From: Sycon ciliatum
Taxonomy: Eukaryota; Porifera; Calcarea; Leucosolenida; Sycettidae
Direction of reading: 5' to 3'
Assembly: GCF_964019385.1 (NCBI RefSeq)
Contig: NC_088650.1
Coordinates: 21,709,502 to 21,773,501, forward strand
Length of the DNA stretch: 64,000 bases
This document shows, piece after piece, positions 50,364 through 63,548 of the stretch. The position numbers were made by a program, and so were the translations under genes. Under the pieces are notes generated by a model. That model was given only the letters and a program-made list of their open reading frames with translations, did not search any database and was not told the origin of the DNA. The first letter of the stretch is position 1. Each line of letters begins with the position of its first letter.

Positions 50364-52565
50364 TTGCGACTAAACTATTCACAGCAGTGCCAAATTATTA
50401 GGGTCACTGATTGTGGGTGCCAGCGCCCTACAAGCAAACCAAAAATGAAACCAATGCGACCACTGAAATTACAGCTGGGTCATGTTATAGAGAGGTACGT
50501 TGAAATTGAAAGGTCAGCACAAATGGTCAAAATCCGACATTTTCTCACCTTTCTGCCCGTTCGCAGCTCAGAAAATGAAAATGACCATCCTCATCTCCTT
50601 GTGTAGCTGGACATAAAAAATAGCACCATGAAAAAGAGCCACATTTCTCTAAAGAACTCGCCCAGGGCTGCTGAAAGCTGATAAAGAACCTATCTAGAAG
50701 TTTGGGGCTTTTTACCCGTGAATCTTCACTTTGCGACTAAACTATTCGCAGCAGTGCCAAATTTTCTGGGTCACTGAATGCAGGTGGCAGCGCCCTACAA
50801 GCAAACCAAAAATGAAACCAATGCGACCACTGAAATTACAGCTGGGTCATGTTATAGAGAGGTACTTTGAAATTGAAAGGTCAGCACAAATGGTCAAAAT
50901 CCGACATTTTCTCACCTTTCTGCCCGTTCGCAGCTCAGAAAATGACAATGACCAACCTCATCTCGTTGTGTAGCTGGACATAGAAAATAGCACCATGAAA
51001 AAGAGCCACATTTCTCTAAAGAACTCAACCAGGGCTGCTGAAAGCTGAAAAAGAACCTTTCTAGAAGTTTGGGGCTTTTTACCCGTGAATATTCACTTTG
51101 CGACTAAACTATTCGCAGCAGTGCCAAATATTCAGGGTCACTAAATGCGGGTGGCAGCGCCCTACAAGCAAACCAAAAATGAAACCAATGCGACCGCTGA
51201 CATTACAGCTGGGTCATGTTATAGAGAGGTACGTTGAAATTGAAAGGTCAGCACAAATGGTCAAAATCCGACATTTTCTCACCTTTCTGCCCGTTCGAAG
51301 CTCAGAAAATGACAATGACCATCCTCATCTCGTTGTGTAGCTGGACATAGAAAATAGCACCATGAAAAAGAGCCACATTTCTCTAAAGAACTCACCCAGG
51401 GCTGCTGAAAGCTGAAAAAGAACCTTTCTAGAAGTTTGGGGCTTTTTACCCGTGAATCTTCACTTTGCGACTAAACTATTCACAGCAGTGCCAAATTTTT
51501 AGGGTCACTGATTGTGGGTGCCAGCGCCCTACAAGCAAACCAAAAATGAAACCAATGCGACCACTGAAATTACAGCTGGGTCATGTTATAGAGAGGTACG
51601 TTGAAATTGAAAGGTCAGCACAAATGGTCAAAATCCGACATCTTCTCACCTTTCTGCCCGTTCGCAGCTCAGGAAATGATAATGACCATCCTTATCTCGT
51701 TGTGTGGCTGGACATAGAAAATAGCACCATGAAAAAGAGCCACATTTCTCTAAAGAACTCGCCCAGGGCTGCTGAAAGCTGAAAAAGAACCTATCTAGAA
51801 GTTTGGGGCTTTTTACCCGTGAATCTTCACTTTCCGACTAAACTATTCACAGCAGTGCCAAATTTTTAGGGTCACTGATTGTGGGTGCCAGCGCCCTACA
51901 AGCAAACCAAAAATCAAACCAATGCGACCACTGAAATTACAGCTGGGTCACGTTATAGAGAGGTACGTCGAAATTGAAAGGTCAGCACAAATGGTCAAAA
52001 TCCGACATTTTCTCACCTTTCTGCCCGTTCGCAGCTCAGAAAATGAAAATGACCATCCTCATCTCCTTGTGTAGCTGGACATAGAAAATAGCACCATGAA
52101 AAAGAGCCACATTTCTCTAAAGAACTCACCCAGGGCTGCTGAAAGCTGAAAAAGAACCTATCTAGAAGTTTGGGGCTTTTTACCCGTGAATCTTCACTTT
52201 GCGACTAAAATATTCGCAGCAGTGCCAAATATTCAGGGTCACTGAATGCGGGTGGCAGCACCCTACAAGCAAACCAAAAATGAAACTAATGCGACCGCTG
52301 ACATTACAGCTGGGTCATGTTATAGAGAGGTACGTTGAAATTGAAAGGTCAGCACAAATGGTCAAAATCCGACATTTTCTCACCTTTCTGCCTGTTCGCA
52401 GCTTAGAAAATGACAATGACCATCCTCATCTCGTTGGTTAGCTGGACATAGACAAGAGCACCATGAAAAAGAGTCACATTTCTCTAAAGAACTCGCCCAG
52501 GGCTGCTGAAAGCTGAAAAAGAACCTATCTAGAAGTTTGGGGCTTTTTACCCGTGAATCTTCACT
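50364..52565. repeat. Mosaic stretch of six monomers
   Basis: Starts: 50364 (a-like tail GAAAATGAAAATG), 50731 (W type: GGTGGCAG, GTACTTTG, GACCAACC, but TATTCGCAG), 51098 (f front, j-like GAAGCTC tail), 51465 (GATAATGACC, TGG at 241-243), 51832 (TTCCGACT start, AATCAAACC, GTACGTCG), 52199 (f-like front TATTCGCAG and AATATTCAGGG). No ordered repeat unit is visible. The W monomer at 50731 is remote from its home sub-array at 1190-4859. Confidence 0.82.
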
Positions 52566-53298
52566 TTGCGACTAAACTATTCACAGCAGTGCCAAATTTT
52601 TAGGGTCACTGATTGTGGGTGCCAGCGCCCTACAAGCAAACCAAAAATGAAACCAATGCGATCGCTGACATTATAGCTGGGTCATGTTATAGAGAGGTAC
52701 GTTGAAATTGAAAGGTCAGCAAAAATGGTCAAAATCCGACATTTTCTCACCTTCCGGCCTGTTCGCAGCTTAGAAAATGACAATGACCATCCTAATCTCG
52801 TTGGTTAGCTAGACATAGACAACAGCACCATGAAAAACTTCACATTTCTCTAAAGAACTCGCCCAGGGCTGCTGAAAGCTGAAAAAGAACCTATCTAGAA
52901 GTTTGGGGCTTTTTACCCGTGAATCTTCACTTTGCGACTAAACTATTCACAGCAGTGCCAAATTTTTAGGGTCACTGAATGCGGGTGCCAGCGCCCTACA
53001 AGCAAACCAAAAATGAAACCAATGCGACCACTGAAATTACAGCTGGGTCATGTTATAGAGAGGTACGTTGAAATTGAAAGGTCAGCACAAATGGTCAAAA
53101 TCCGACATTTTCTCACCTTTCTGCCCGTTCGCAGCTCAGAAATTGACAATGACCATCCTCGACTCGTTGTGTAGCTGGACATAGAAAATAGCACCATGAA
53201 AAAGAGCCACATTTCTCTAAAGAACTCACCCAGGGCTGCTGAAAGCTGAAAAAGAACCTATCTAGAAGTTTGGGGCTTTTTACCCGTGAATCTTCACT
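52566..53298. repeat. y-z monomer pair, first copy
   Basis: y (52566, 366 bp) has ATGCGATCGCTG, ATTATAGC, CAGCAAAAATGG, CCTTCCGGCC, GCTAGACATAGACAACAG and GAAAAACTTCAC. z (52932) has an AATTTTTAGGG front with TGAATGCGGG, then GAAATTGACAATG and CCTCGACTCG. The pair returns at 61714 and 63549 with extra changes, so this copy is the older form. Confidence 0.87.
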
Positions 53299-56200
53299 TT
53301 GCGACTAAACTATTCACAGCAGTGCCAAATATTCTGGGTCACTGAATGCGGGTGCCAGCGCCCTACAAGCAAACCAAAAATGAAACCAATGCGACCACTG
53401 AAATTACAGCTGGGTCACGTTATAGAGAGGTACGTCGAAATTGAAAGGTCAGCACAAATGGTCAAAATCCGACATTTTCTCACCTTTCTGCCCGTTCGCA
53501 GCTCAGAAAATGAAAATGACCATCCTCATCTCGTTGTGTAGCTGGACATAGAAAATAGCACCATGAAAAAGAGCCACATTTCTCTAAAGAACTCACCCAG
53601 GGCTGCTGAAAGCTCAAAAAGAACCTATCTAGAAGTTTGGGGCTTTTTACTCGTGAATCTTCACTTTGCGACTAAACTATTCACAGCAGTGCCAAATATT
53701 CTGGGTCACTGAATGCGGGTGCCAGCGCCCTACAAGCAAACCAAAAATGAAACCAATGCGACCACTGAAATTACAGCTGGGTCACGTTATAGAGAGGTAC
53801 GTCGAAATTGAAAGGTCAGCACAAATGGTCAAAATCCGACATTTTCTCACCTTTCTGCCCGTTCGCAGCTCGGAAAATGACAATGACCATCCTCATCTCC
53901 TTGTGTAGCTGGACATAGAAAATAGCACCATGAAAAATAGCCACATTTCTCTAAAGAACTCACCCAGGGCTGCTGAAAGCTGAAAAAGAACCTATCTACA
54001 AGTTTGGGGCTTTTTACCCGTGAATCTTCACTTTGCGACTAAACTATTCACAGCAGTGCCAAATTTCTCCGTTCACTGATTGTGGGTGCCAGCGCCCTAC
54101 AAGCAAACCAAAATGAAACCAATGCGACCGCTGACATTACAGCTGGGTCATGTTATAGAGAGGTACGTTGAAATTGAAAGGTCAGCACAAATGGTGAAAA
54201 TCCGACATTTTCTCACCTTTCTGCCCGTTCGCAGCTTAGAAAATGACAATGACCATCCTCATCTCGTTGGTTAGCTGGACATAGACAAGAGCACCAAGAA
54301 AAAGACCCACATTTCTCTAAAGAATTCGCAAAGGGCTGCTGAAAGCTGAGAAAGAACCTATCTAGAAGTTTGGGGCTTTTAACCCATGAATCTTCACTTT
54401 GCGACTAAGCTATACACAGCAGTGCCAAATTTTTAGGGTCACTGATTGTGGGTGCCAGCGCCCTACAAGCAAACCAAAAATGAAACCAATGCGACCGCTC
54501 ACATTACAGCTGGGTCATGTTATAGAGAGGTACGTTGAAATTGAAAAGTCAGCACAAATGGTCAAAATCCGACATTTTCTCACCTTTCTGCCCATTCGCA
54601 GCTCAGAAAATGACAATGACCATCCTCATCTCCTTGTGTAGCTGGACATAGAAAATAGCACCATGAAAAAGAGCCACATTTCTCTAAAGAACTCACCCAG
54701 GGCTGCTGAAAGCTGAAAAAGAACCTTTCTAGAAGTGTGGGGCTTTTTACCCGTGAATCTTCACTTTGCGACTAAACTATTCACAGCAGTGCCAAATTTT
54801 TAGGGTCACTGATTGTGGGTGCCAGCGCCCTACAAGCAAACCAAAATGAAACCAATGCGACCGCTGACATTACAGCTGGGTCATGTTATAGAGAGGTACG
54901 TTGAAATTGAAAGGTCAGCACAAATGGTCAAAATCCGACATTTTCTCACCTTTCTGCCCGTTCGCAGCTTAGAAAATGACAATGACCATCCTCATCTCGT
55001 TGGTTAGCTGGACATAGACAAGAGCACCAAGAAAAAGACCCACATTTCTCTAAAGAACTCGCAAAGGGCTGCTGAAAGCTGAGAAAGAACCTATCTAGAA
55101 GTTTGGGGCTTTTAACCCTTGAATCTTCACTTTGCGACTAAGCTATACACAGCAGTGCCAAATTTTTAGGGTCACTGATTGTGGGTGCCAGCGCCCTACA
55201 AGCAAACCAAAAATGAAACCAATGCGACCGCTGACATTACAGCTGGGTCATGTTATAGAGAGGTACGTTGAAATTGAAAAGTCAGCACAAATGGTCAAAA
55301 TCCGACATTTTCTCACCTTTCTGCCCATTCGCAGCTCAGAAAATGACAATGACCATCCTCATCTCCTTGTGTAGCTGGACATAGAAAATAGCACCATGAA
55401 AAAGAGCCACATTTCTCTAAAGAACTCACCCAGGGCTGCTGAAAGCTCAAAAAGAACCTATCTAGAAGTTTGGGGCTTTTTACCCGTGAATCTTCACTTT
55501 GCGACTAAACTATTCACAGCAGTGCCAAATATTGCCAGCGCCCTACAAGCAAACCAAAAATGAAACCAATGCGACCACTGAAATTACAGCTGGGTCACGT
55601 TATAGAAAGGTACGTTGAAATTGAAAGGTCAGCACAAATGGTCAAAATCCGACATTTTCTCACCTTTCTGCCCGTTCGCAGCTTAGAAAATGACAATGAC
55701 CATCCTCATCTCTTTGTGTGGCTGGACATAGAAAATAGCACCATGAAAAAGAGCCACATTTCTCTAAAGAACTCACCCAGGGCTGCTGAAAGCTGAAAAA
55801 GAACCTATCTAGAAGTTTGGGGCTTTTTACCCGTGAATCTTCACTTTGCGACTAAACTATTCACAGCAGTGCCAAATTTTTAGGGTCACTGATTGTGGGT
55901 GCCAGCGCCCTACAAGCAAACCAAAAATGAAACCAATGCGACCGCCGACATTACAGCTGGGTCATGTTATAGAGAGGTACGTTGAAATTGAAAGGTCAGC
56001 ACAAATGGTCAAAATCCGACATTTTCTCACCTTTCTGCCTGTTCGCAGCTTAGAAAATGACAATGACCATCCTCATCTCGTTGGTTAGCTGGACATAGAC
56101 AACAGCACCATGAACAAGAGTCACATTTCTCTAAAGAACTCGCCCAGGGCTGCTGAAAGCTGAAAAAGAACCTATCTAGAAGTTTGGGGCTTTTTACCCG

Positions 56201-59200
56201 TGAATCTTCACTTTACGACTAAACTATTCACAGCAGCGCCAAATTTTCTGGGTCACTGAATGCGGGTGCCAGCGCCCTACAAGCAAACCAAAAATGAAAC
56301 CAATGCGACCACTGAAATTACAGCTGGGTCATGTTATAGAGAGGTACGTTGAAATTGAAAGGTCAGCACAAATGGTCAAAATCCGACATTTTCTCACCTT
56401 TCTGCCCGTTCGCAGCTCAGAAAATGAAAATGACCATCCTCATCTCGTTGTGTAGCTGGACATAGAAAATAGCACCATGAAAAAGAGCCACATTTCTCTA
56501 AAGAACTCACCCAGGGCTGCTGAAAGCTGAAAAAGAACCTATCTAGAAGTTTGGGGCTTTTTACCCGTGAATCTTCACTTTGCGACTAAACTATTCGCAG
56601 CAGTGCCAAATATTCAGGGTCACTGAAAGCGGGTGGCAGCGTCCTACAAGCAAACCAAAAATGAAACCAATGCGACCGCTGACATTACAGCTGGGTCATG
56701 TTATAGAGAGGTACGTTGAAATTGAAAGGTCAGCACAAATGGTCAAAATCCGACATTTTCTCACCTTTCTGCCTGTTCGCAGCTTAGAAAATGACAATGA
56801 CAATCCTCATCTCGTTGGTTAGCTGGACATAGACAAGAGCACCCTGAAAAAGAGTCACATTTCTCTAAAGAACTCGCCCAGGGCTGCTGAAAGCTGAAAA
56901 AGAACCTATCTAGAAGTTTGGGGCTTTTTACCCGTGAATCTTCACTTTGCGACTAAACTATTCACAGCAGTGCCAAATATTCAGTGTCACTGAATGAGGG
57001 TGGCAGCGCCCTACAAGCAAACCAAAAATGAAACCAATGCGACCACTGAAATTACAGCTGGGTCATGTTATAGAGAGGTACGTTGAAATTGAAAAGTCAG
57101 CACAAATGGTCAAAATCCGACATTTTCTCACCTTTCTGCCCATTCGCAGCTCAGAAAATGACAATGACCATCCTCATCTCCTTGTGTAGCTGGACATAGA
57201 AAATAGCACCATGAAAAAGAGCCACATTTCTCTAAAGAACTCACCCAGGGCTGCTGAAAGCTGAAAAAGAACCTTTCTAGAAGTTTGGGGCTTTTTACCC
57301 GTGAATCTTCACTTTGCGACTAAACTATTCACAGCAGTGCCAAATTTTCTGGGTCACTGCATGCGGGTGCCAGCGCCCTACAAGCAAACCAAAAATCAAA
57401 CCAATGCGACCGCTGACATTACAGCTGGGTCATGTTATAGAGAGGTACGTTGAAATTGAAAGGTCAGCACAAATGGTCAAAATCCGACATTTTCTCACCT
57501 TTCTGCCCGTTCGCAGCTCGGAAAATGACAATGACCATCCTCATCTCCTTGTGTAGCTGGACATAGAAAATAGCACCATGAAAAAGAGCCACATTTCTCT
57601 AAAGAACTCACCCAGGGCTGCTGAAAGCTGAAAAAGAACCTATCTACAAGTTTGGGGCTTTTTACCCGTGAATCTTCACTTTGCGACTAAACTATTCACA
57701 GCAATGCCAAATTTCTCCGTTCACTGATTGTGGGTGCCAGCGCCCTACAAGAAAACCAAAATGAAACCAATGCGACCGCTGACATTACAGCTGGGTCATG
57801 TTATAGAGAGGTACGTTGAAATTGAAAGGTCAGCACAAATGGTCAAAATCCGACATTTTCTCACCTTTCTGCCCGTTCGCAGCTTAGAAAATGACAATGA
57901 CCATCCTCATCTCGTTGGTTAGCTGGACATAGACAAGAGCACCAAGAAAAAGACCCACATTTCTCTAAAGAACTCGCAAAGGGCTGCTGAAAGCTGAGAA
58001 AGAACCTATCTAGAAGTTTGGGGCTTTTAACCCATGAATCTTCACTTTGCGACTAAGCTATACACAGCAGTGCCAAATTTTTAGGGTCACTGATTGTGGG
58101 TGCCAGCGCCCTACAAGCAAACCAAAAATGAAACCAATGCGACCGCTGACATTACAGCTGGGTCATGTTATAGAGAGGTACGTTGAAATTGAAAAGTCAG
58201 CACAAATGGTCAAAATCCGACATTTTCTCACCTTTCTGCCCATTCGCAGCTCAGAAAATGACAATGACCATCCTCATCTCCTTGTGTAGCTGGACATAGA
58301 AAATAGCACCATGAAAAAGAGCCACATTTCTCTAAAGAACTCACCCAGGGCTGCTGAAAGCTGAAAAAGAACCTTTCTAGAAGTGTGAGGCTTTTTACCC
58401 GTGAATCTTCACTTTGCGACTAAACTATTCACAGCAGTGCCAAATTTTTAGGGTCACTGATTGTGGGTGCCAGCGCCCTACAAGCAAACCAAAATGAAAC
58501 CAATGCGACCGCTGACATTACAGCTGGGTCATGTTATAGAGAGGTACGTTGAAATTGAAAGGTCAGCACAAATGGTCAAAATCCGACATTTTCTCACCTT
58601 TCTGCCCGTTCGCAGCTTAGAAAATGACAATGACCATCCTCATCTCGTTGGTTAGCTGGACATAGACAAGAGCACCAAGAAAAAGACCCACATTTCTCTA
58701 AAGAACTCGCAAAGGGCTGCTGAAAGCTGAGAAAGAACCTATCTAGAAGTTTGGGGCTTTTAACCCATGAATCTTCACTTTGCGACTAAGCTATACACAG
58801 CAGTGCCAAATTTTTAGGGTCACTGATTGTGGGTGCCAGCGCCCTACAAGCAAACCAAAAATGAAACCAATGCGACCGCTGACATTACAGCTGGGTCATG
58901 TTATAGAGAGGTACGTTGATATTGAAAAGTCAGCACAAATGGTCAAAATCCGACATTTTCTCACCTTTCTGCCCATTCGCAGCTCAGAAAATGACAATGA
59001 CCATCCTCATCTCCTTGTGTAGCTGGACATAGAAAATAGCACCATGAAAAAGAGCCACATTTCTCTAAAGAACTCACCCAGGGCTGCTGAAAGCTGAAAA
59101 AGAACCTATCTAGAAGTTTGGGGTTTTTTACCCGTGAATCTTCACTTTGCGACTAAACTATTCACAGCAGTGCCAAATATTCTGGGTCACTGAATGCGGG

Positions 59201-61713
59201 TGCCAGCGCCCTACAAGCAAACCAAAAATGAAACCAATGCGACCACTGAAATTACAGCTGGGTCACGTTATAGAGAGGTACGTCGAAATTGAAAGGTCAG
59301 CACAAATGGTCAAAATCCGACATTTTCTCACCTTTCTGCCCGTTCGCAGCTCAGAAAATGAAAATGACCATCCTCATCTCGTTGTGTAGCTGGACATAGA
59401 AAATAGCACCATGAAAAAGAGCCACATTTCTCTAAAGAACTCACCCAGGGCTGCTGAAAGCTCAAAAAGAACCTATCTAGAAGTTTGGGGCTTTTTACTC
59501 GTGAATCTTCACTTTGCGACTAAACTATTCACAGCAGTGCCAAATATTCAGGGTCACTGAATGCGGGTGGCAGCGCCCTACAAGCAAACCAAAAATGAAA
59601 CCAATGCGACCACTGAAATTACAGCTGGGTCATGTTATAGAGAGGTACGTTGAAATTGAAAGGTCAGCACAAATGGTCAAAATCCGACATTTTCTCACCT
59701 TTCTGCCCGTTCGCAGCTCGGAAAATGACAATGACCATCCTCATCTCCTTGTGTAGCTGGACATAGAAAATAGCACCATGAAAAAGAGCCACATTTCTCT
59801 AAAGAACTCACCCAGGGCTGCTGAAAGCTGAAAAAGAACCTATCTACAAGTTTGGGGCTTTTTACCCGTGAATCTTCACTTTGCGACTAAACTATTCACA
59901 GCAGTGCCAAATTTCTCCGTTCACTGATTGTGGGTGCCAGCGCCCTACAAGCAAACCAAAATGAAACCAATGCGACCGCTGACATTACAGCTGGGTCATG
60001 TTATAGAGAGGTACGTTGAAATTGAAAGGTCAGCACAAATGGTGAAAATCCGACATTTTCTCACCTTTCTGCCCGTTCGCAGCTTAGAAAATGACAATGA
60101 CCATCCTCATCTCGTTGGTTAGCTGGACATAGACAAGAGCACCAAGAAAAAGACCCACATTTCTCTAAAGAACTCGCAAAGGGCTGCTGAAAGCTGAGAA
60201 AGAACCTATCTAGAAGTTTGGGGCTTTTAACCCATGAATCTTCACTTTGCGACTAAGCTATACACAGCAGTGCCAAATTTTTAGGGTCACTGATTGTGGG
60301 TGCCAGCGCCCTACAAGCAAACCAAAAATGAAACCAATGCGACCGCTGACATTACAGCTGGGTCATGTTATAGAGAGGTACGTTGAAATTGAAAAGTCAG
60401 CACAAATGGTCAAAATCCGACATTTTCTCACCTTTCTGCCCATTCGCAGCTCAGAAAATGACAATGACCATCCTCATCTCCTTGTGTAGCTGGACATAGA
60501 AAATAGCACCATGAAAAAGAGCCACATTTCTCTAAAGAACTCACCCAGGGCTGCTGAAAGCTGAAAAAGAACCTTTCTAGAAGTGTGGGGCTTTTTACCC
60601 GTGAATCTTCACTTTGCGACTAAACTATTCACAGCAGTGCCAAATTTTTAGGGTCACTGATTGTGGGTGCCAGCGCCCTACAAGCAAACCAAAATGAAAC
60701 CAATGCGACCGCTGACATTACAGCTGGGTCATGTTATAGAGAGGTACGTTGAAATTGAAAGGTCAGCACAAATGGTCAAAATCCGACATTTTCTCACCTT
60801 TTTGCCCGTTCGCAGCTCAGAAAATGAAAATGACCATCCTCATCTCGTTGTGTAGCTGGACATAGAAAATAGCACCATGAAAAAGAGCCACATTTCTCTA
60901 AAGAACTCACCCAGGGCTGCTGAAAGCTGAAAAAGAACCTATCTAGAAGTTTGGGGCTTTTTACCCGTGAATCTTCACTTTGCGACTAAACTATTCACAG
61001 CAGTGCCAAATATTCAGGGTCACTGAATGAGGGTGGCAGCGCCCTACAAGCAAACCAAAAATGAAACCAATGCGACCACTGAAATTACAGCTGGGTCATG
61101 TTATAGAGAGGTACGTTGAAATTGAAAAGTCAGCACAAATGGTCAAAATCCGACATTTTCTCACCTTTCTGCCCATTCGCAGCTCAGAAAATGACAATGA
61201 CCATCCTCATCTCCTTGTGTAGCTGGACATAGAAAATAGCACCATGAAAAAGAGCCACAATTCTCTAAAGAACTCACCCAGGGCTGCTGAAAGCTGAAAA
61301 AGAACCTTTCTAGAAGTTTGGGGCTTTTTACCCGTGAATCTTCACTTTGCGACTAAACTATTCACAGCAGTGCCAAATTTTCTGGGTCACTGCATGCGGG
61401 TGCCAGCGCCCTACAAGCAAACCAAAAATCAAACCAATGCGACCACTGAAATTACAGCTGGGTCATGTTATAGAGAGGTACGTTGAAATTGAAAGGTCAG
61501 CACAAATGGCCAAAATCCGACATTTTCTCACCTTTCTGCCCGTTCGCAGCTCAGAAAATGACAATGACCATCCTCATCTCGTTGTGTAGCTGGACATAGA
61601 AAATAGCACCATGAAAAAGAGCCACATTTCTCTAAAGAACTCACCCAGGGCTGCTGAAAGCTGAAAAAGAACCTATCTAGAAGTTTGGGGCTTTTTACCC
61701 GTGAATCTTCACT
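53299..61713. repeat. Right domain with alternating M/S monomer pairs
   Basis: M units (54033, 54766, 57681, 58414, 59881, 60614) are mostly 366 bp, having lost one A in AACCAAAATG. Those at 54033, 57681 and 59881 also share private ATTTCTCCGTTCAC. S units (54399, 55132, 58047, 58780, 60247) have GCGACTAAGCTATACAC, GAAAAGTCAGC, CCCATTCG and are preceded by GGGGCTTTTAACCC. M-S-M-S runs recur at 54033 and 57681, and M-S-M at 59881. Between them are 53299/59147 (CTCAAAAAG tail, then CTCGTGAATC), 53666, 55499, 55846, 56213, 56580, 56947/60980 (GAATGAGGGTGG) and 57314/61347 (CTGCATGCGGG). Repeat offsets include 2200 bp (57681 to 59881) and 3648 bp (54033 to 57681). Confidence 0.87.
55499..55845. 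repeat. Monomer with 20-bp internal deletion (347 bp)
   Basis: At 55533/55534 the sequence reads CAAATATTGCCAGCGCC. Other monomers of this family have 20 more bases, from CTGGG to CGGGT, at monomer positions 36-55. The junction has at most one base of shared sequence. This is the only monomer in the window outside 366-368 bp. Confidence 0.93.
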
Positions 61714-63548
61714 TTGCGACTAAACTATTCACAGCAGTGCCAAATTTTTAGGGTCACTGATTGTGGGTGCCAGCGCCCTACAAGCAAACCAATAATGAAA
61801 CCAATGCGATCGCTGACATTATAGCTGGGTCATGTTATAGAGAGGTACGTTGAAATTGAAAGGTCAGCAAAAAATGGTCGAAATCCGACATTTTCTCACC
61901 TTCCGGCCTGTTCGCAGCTTAGCAAATGACAATGACCATCCTCATCTCGTTGGTTAGCTAGACATAGACAACAGCACCATGAAAAACTTCACATTTCTCT
62001 AAAGAACTCGCCCAGGGCTGCTGAAAGCTGAAAAAGAACCTATCTAGAAGTTTGGGGCTTTTTACCCGTGAATCTTCACTTTGCGACTAAACTATTCACA
62101 GCAGTGCCAAATTTTTAGGGTCACTGAATGCGGGTGCCAGCGCCCTACAAGCAAACCAAAAATGAAACCAATGCGACCACTGAAATTACAGCTGGGTCAT
62201 GTTATAGAGAGGTACGTTGAAATTGAAAGGTCAGCATAAATGGTCAAAATCCGACATTTTCTCACCTTTCTGCCCGTTCGCAGCTCAGAAATTGACAATG
62301 ACCATCCTCGTCTCGTTGTGTAGCTGGACATAGAAAATAGCACCATGAAAAAGAGCCACATTTCTCTAAAGAACTCACCCAGGGCTGCTGAAAGCTGAAA
62401 AAGAACCTATCTAGAAGTTTGGGGCTTTTTACCCGTGAATCTTCACTTTGCGACTAAACTATTCACAGCAGTGCCAAATATTCTGGGTCACTGAATGCGG
62501 GTGCCAGCGCCCTACAAGCAAACCAAAAATGAAACCAATGCGACCACTGAAATTACAGCTGGGTCACGTTATAGAGAGGTACGTCGAAATTGAAAAGTCA
62601 GCACAAATGGTCAAAATCCGACATTTTCTCACCTTTCTGCCCGTTCGCAGCTCAGAAAATGACAATGACCATCCTCATCTCCTTGTGTAGCTGGACATAG
62701 AAAATAGCACCATGAAAAAGAGCCACATTTCTCTAAAGAACTCACCCAGGGCTGCTGAAAGCTGAAAAAGAACCTTTCTAGAAGTTTGGGGCTTTTTACC
62801 CGTGAATCTTCACTTTGCGACTAAACTATTCACAGCAGTGCCAAATATTCAGGGTCACTGAATGCGGGTGGCAGCGCCCTACAAGCAAACCAAAAATGAA
62901 ACCAATGCGACCACTGAAATTACAGCTGGGTCATGTTATAGAGAGGTACGTTGAAATTGAAAAGTCAGCACAAATGGTCAAAATCCGACATTTTCTCACC
63001 TTTCTGCCCATTCGCAGCTCAGAAAATGACAATGACCATCCTCATCTCCTTGTGTAGCTGGACATAGAAAATAGCACCATGAAAAAGAGCCACATTTCTC
63101 TAAAGAACTCACCCAGGGCTGCTGAAAGCTGAAAAAGAACCTTTCTAGAAGTTTGGGGCTTTTTACCCGTGAATCTTCACTTTGCGACTAAACTATTCAC
63201 AGCAGTGCCAAATTTTCTGGGTCACTGCATGCGGGTGCCAGCGCCCTACAAGCAAACCAAAAATCAAACCAATGCGACCACTGAAATTACAGCTGGGTCA
63301 TGTTATAGAGAGGTACGTTGAAATTGAAAGGTCAGCACAAATGGCCAAAATCCGACATTTTCTCACCTTTCTGCCCGTTCGCAGCTCAGAAAATGACAAT
63401 GACCATCCTCATCTCGTTGTGTAGCTGGACATAGAAAATAGCACCATGAAAAAGAGCCACATTTCTCTAAAGAACTCACCCAGGGCTGCTGAAAGCTGAA
63501 AAAGAACCTATCTAGAAGTTTGGGGCTTTTTACCCGTGAATCTTCACT
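61714..63548. repeat. Recent five-monomer unit (1835 bp) at right edge
   Basis: Starts: 61714 y, 62081 z, 62448 (AATATTCTGGG front, GAAAAGTCAGC), 62815 (AATATTCAGGG, CCCATTCG), 63182 (CTGCATGCGGG, ATGGCCAAAATCC). A second copy starts at 63549 (y) and 63916 (z) and runs off the window. The y units at 61714 and 63549 share AACCAATAATG, CAGCAAAAAATGGTCG and CAGCTTAGCAAATG, none of them in the y at 52566. Confidence 0.9.

Noticed and set aside
90..63424. An open frame of about 80 codons in most monomers (105 where TAG at 241-243 is TGG)
   Set aside because: It usually needs a TTG start, and 367 is not a multiple of 3, so the frame shifts in every monomer. Many variants change the amino acid, and one-base and 20-base indels are tolerated. 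Conservation reflects shared ancestry of the repeats. No known protein family or ribosome-binding context is seen.
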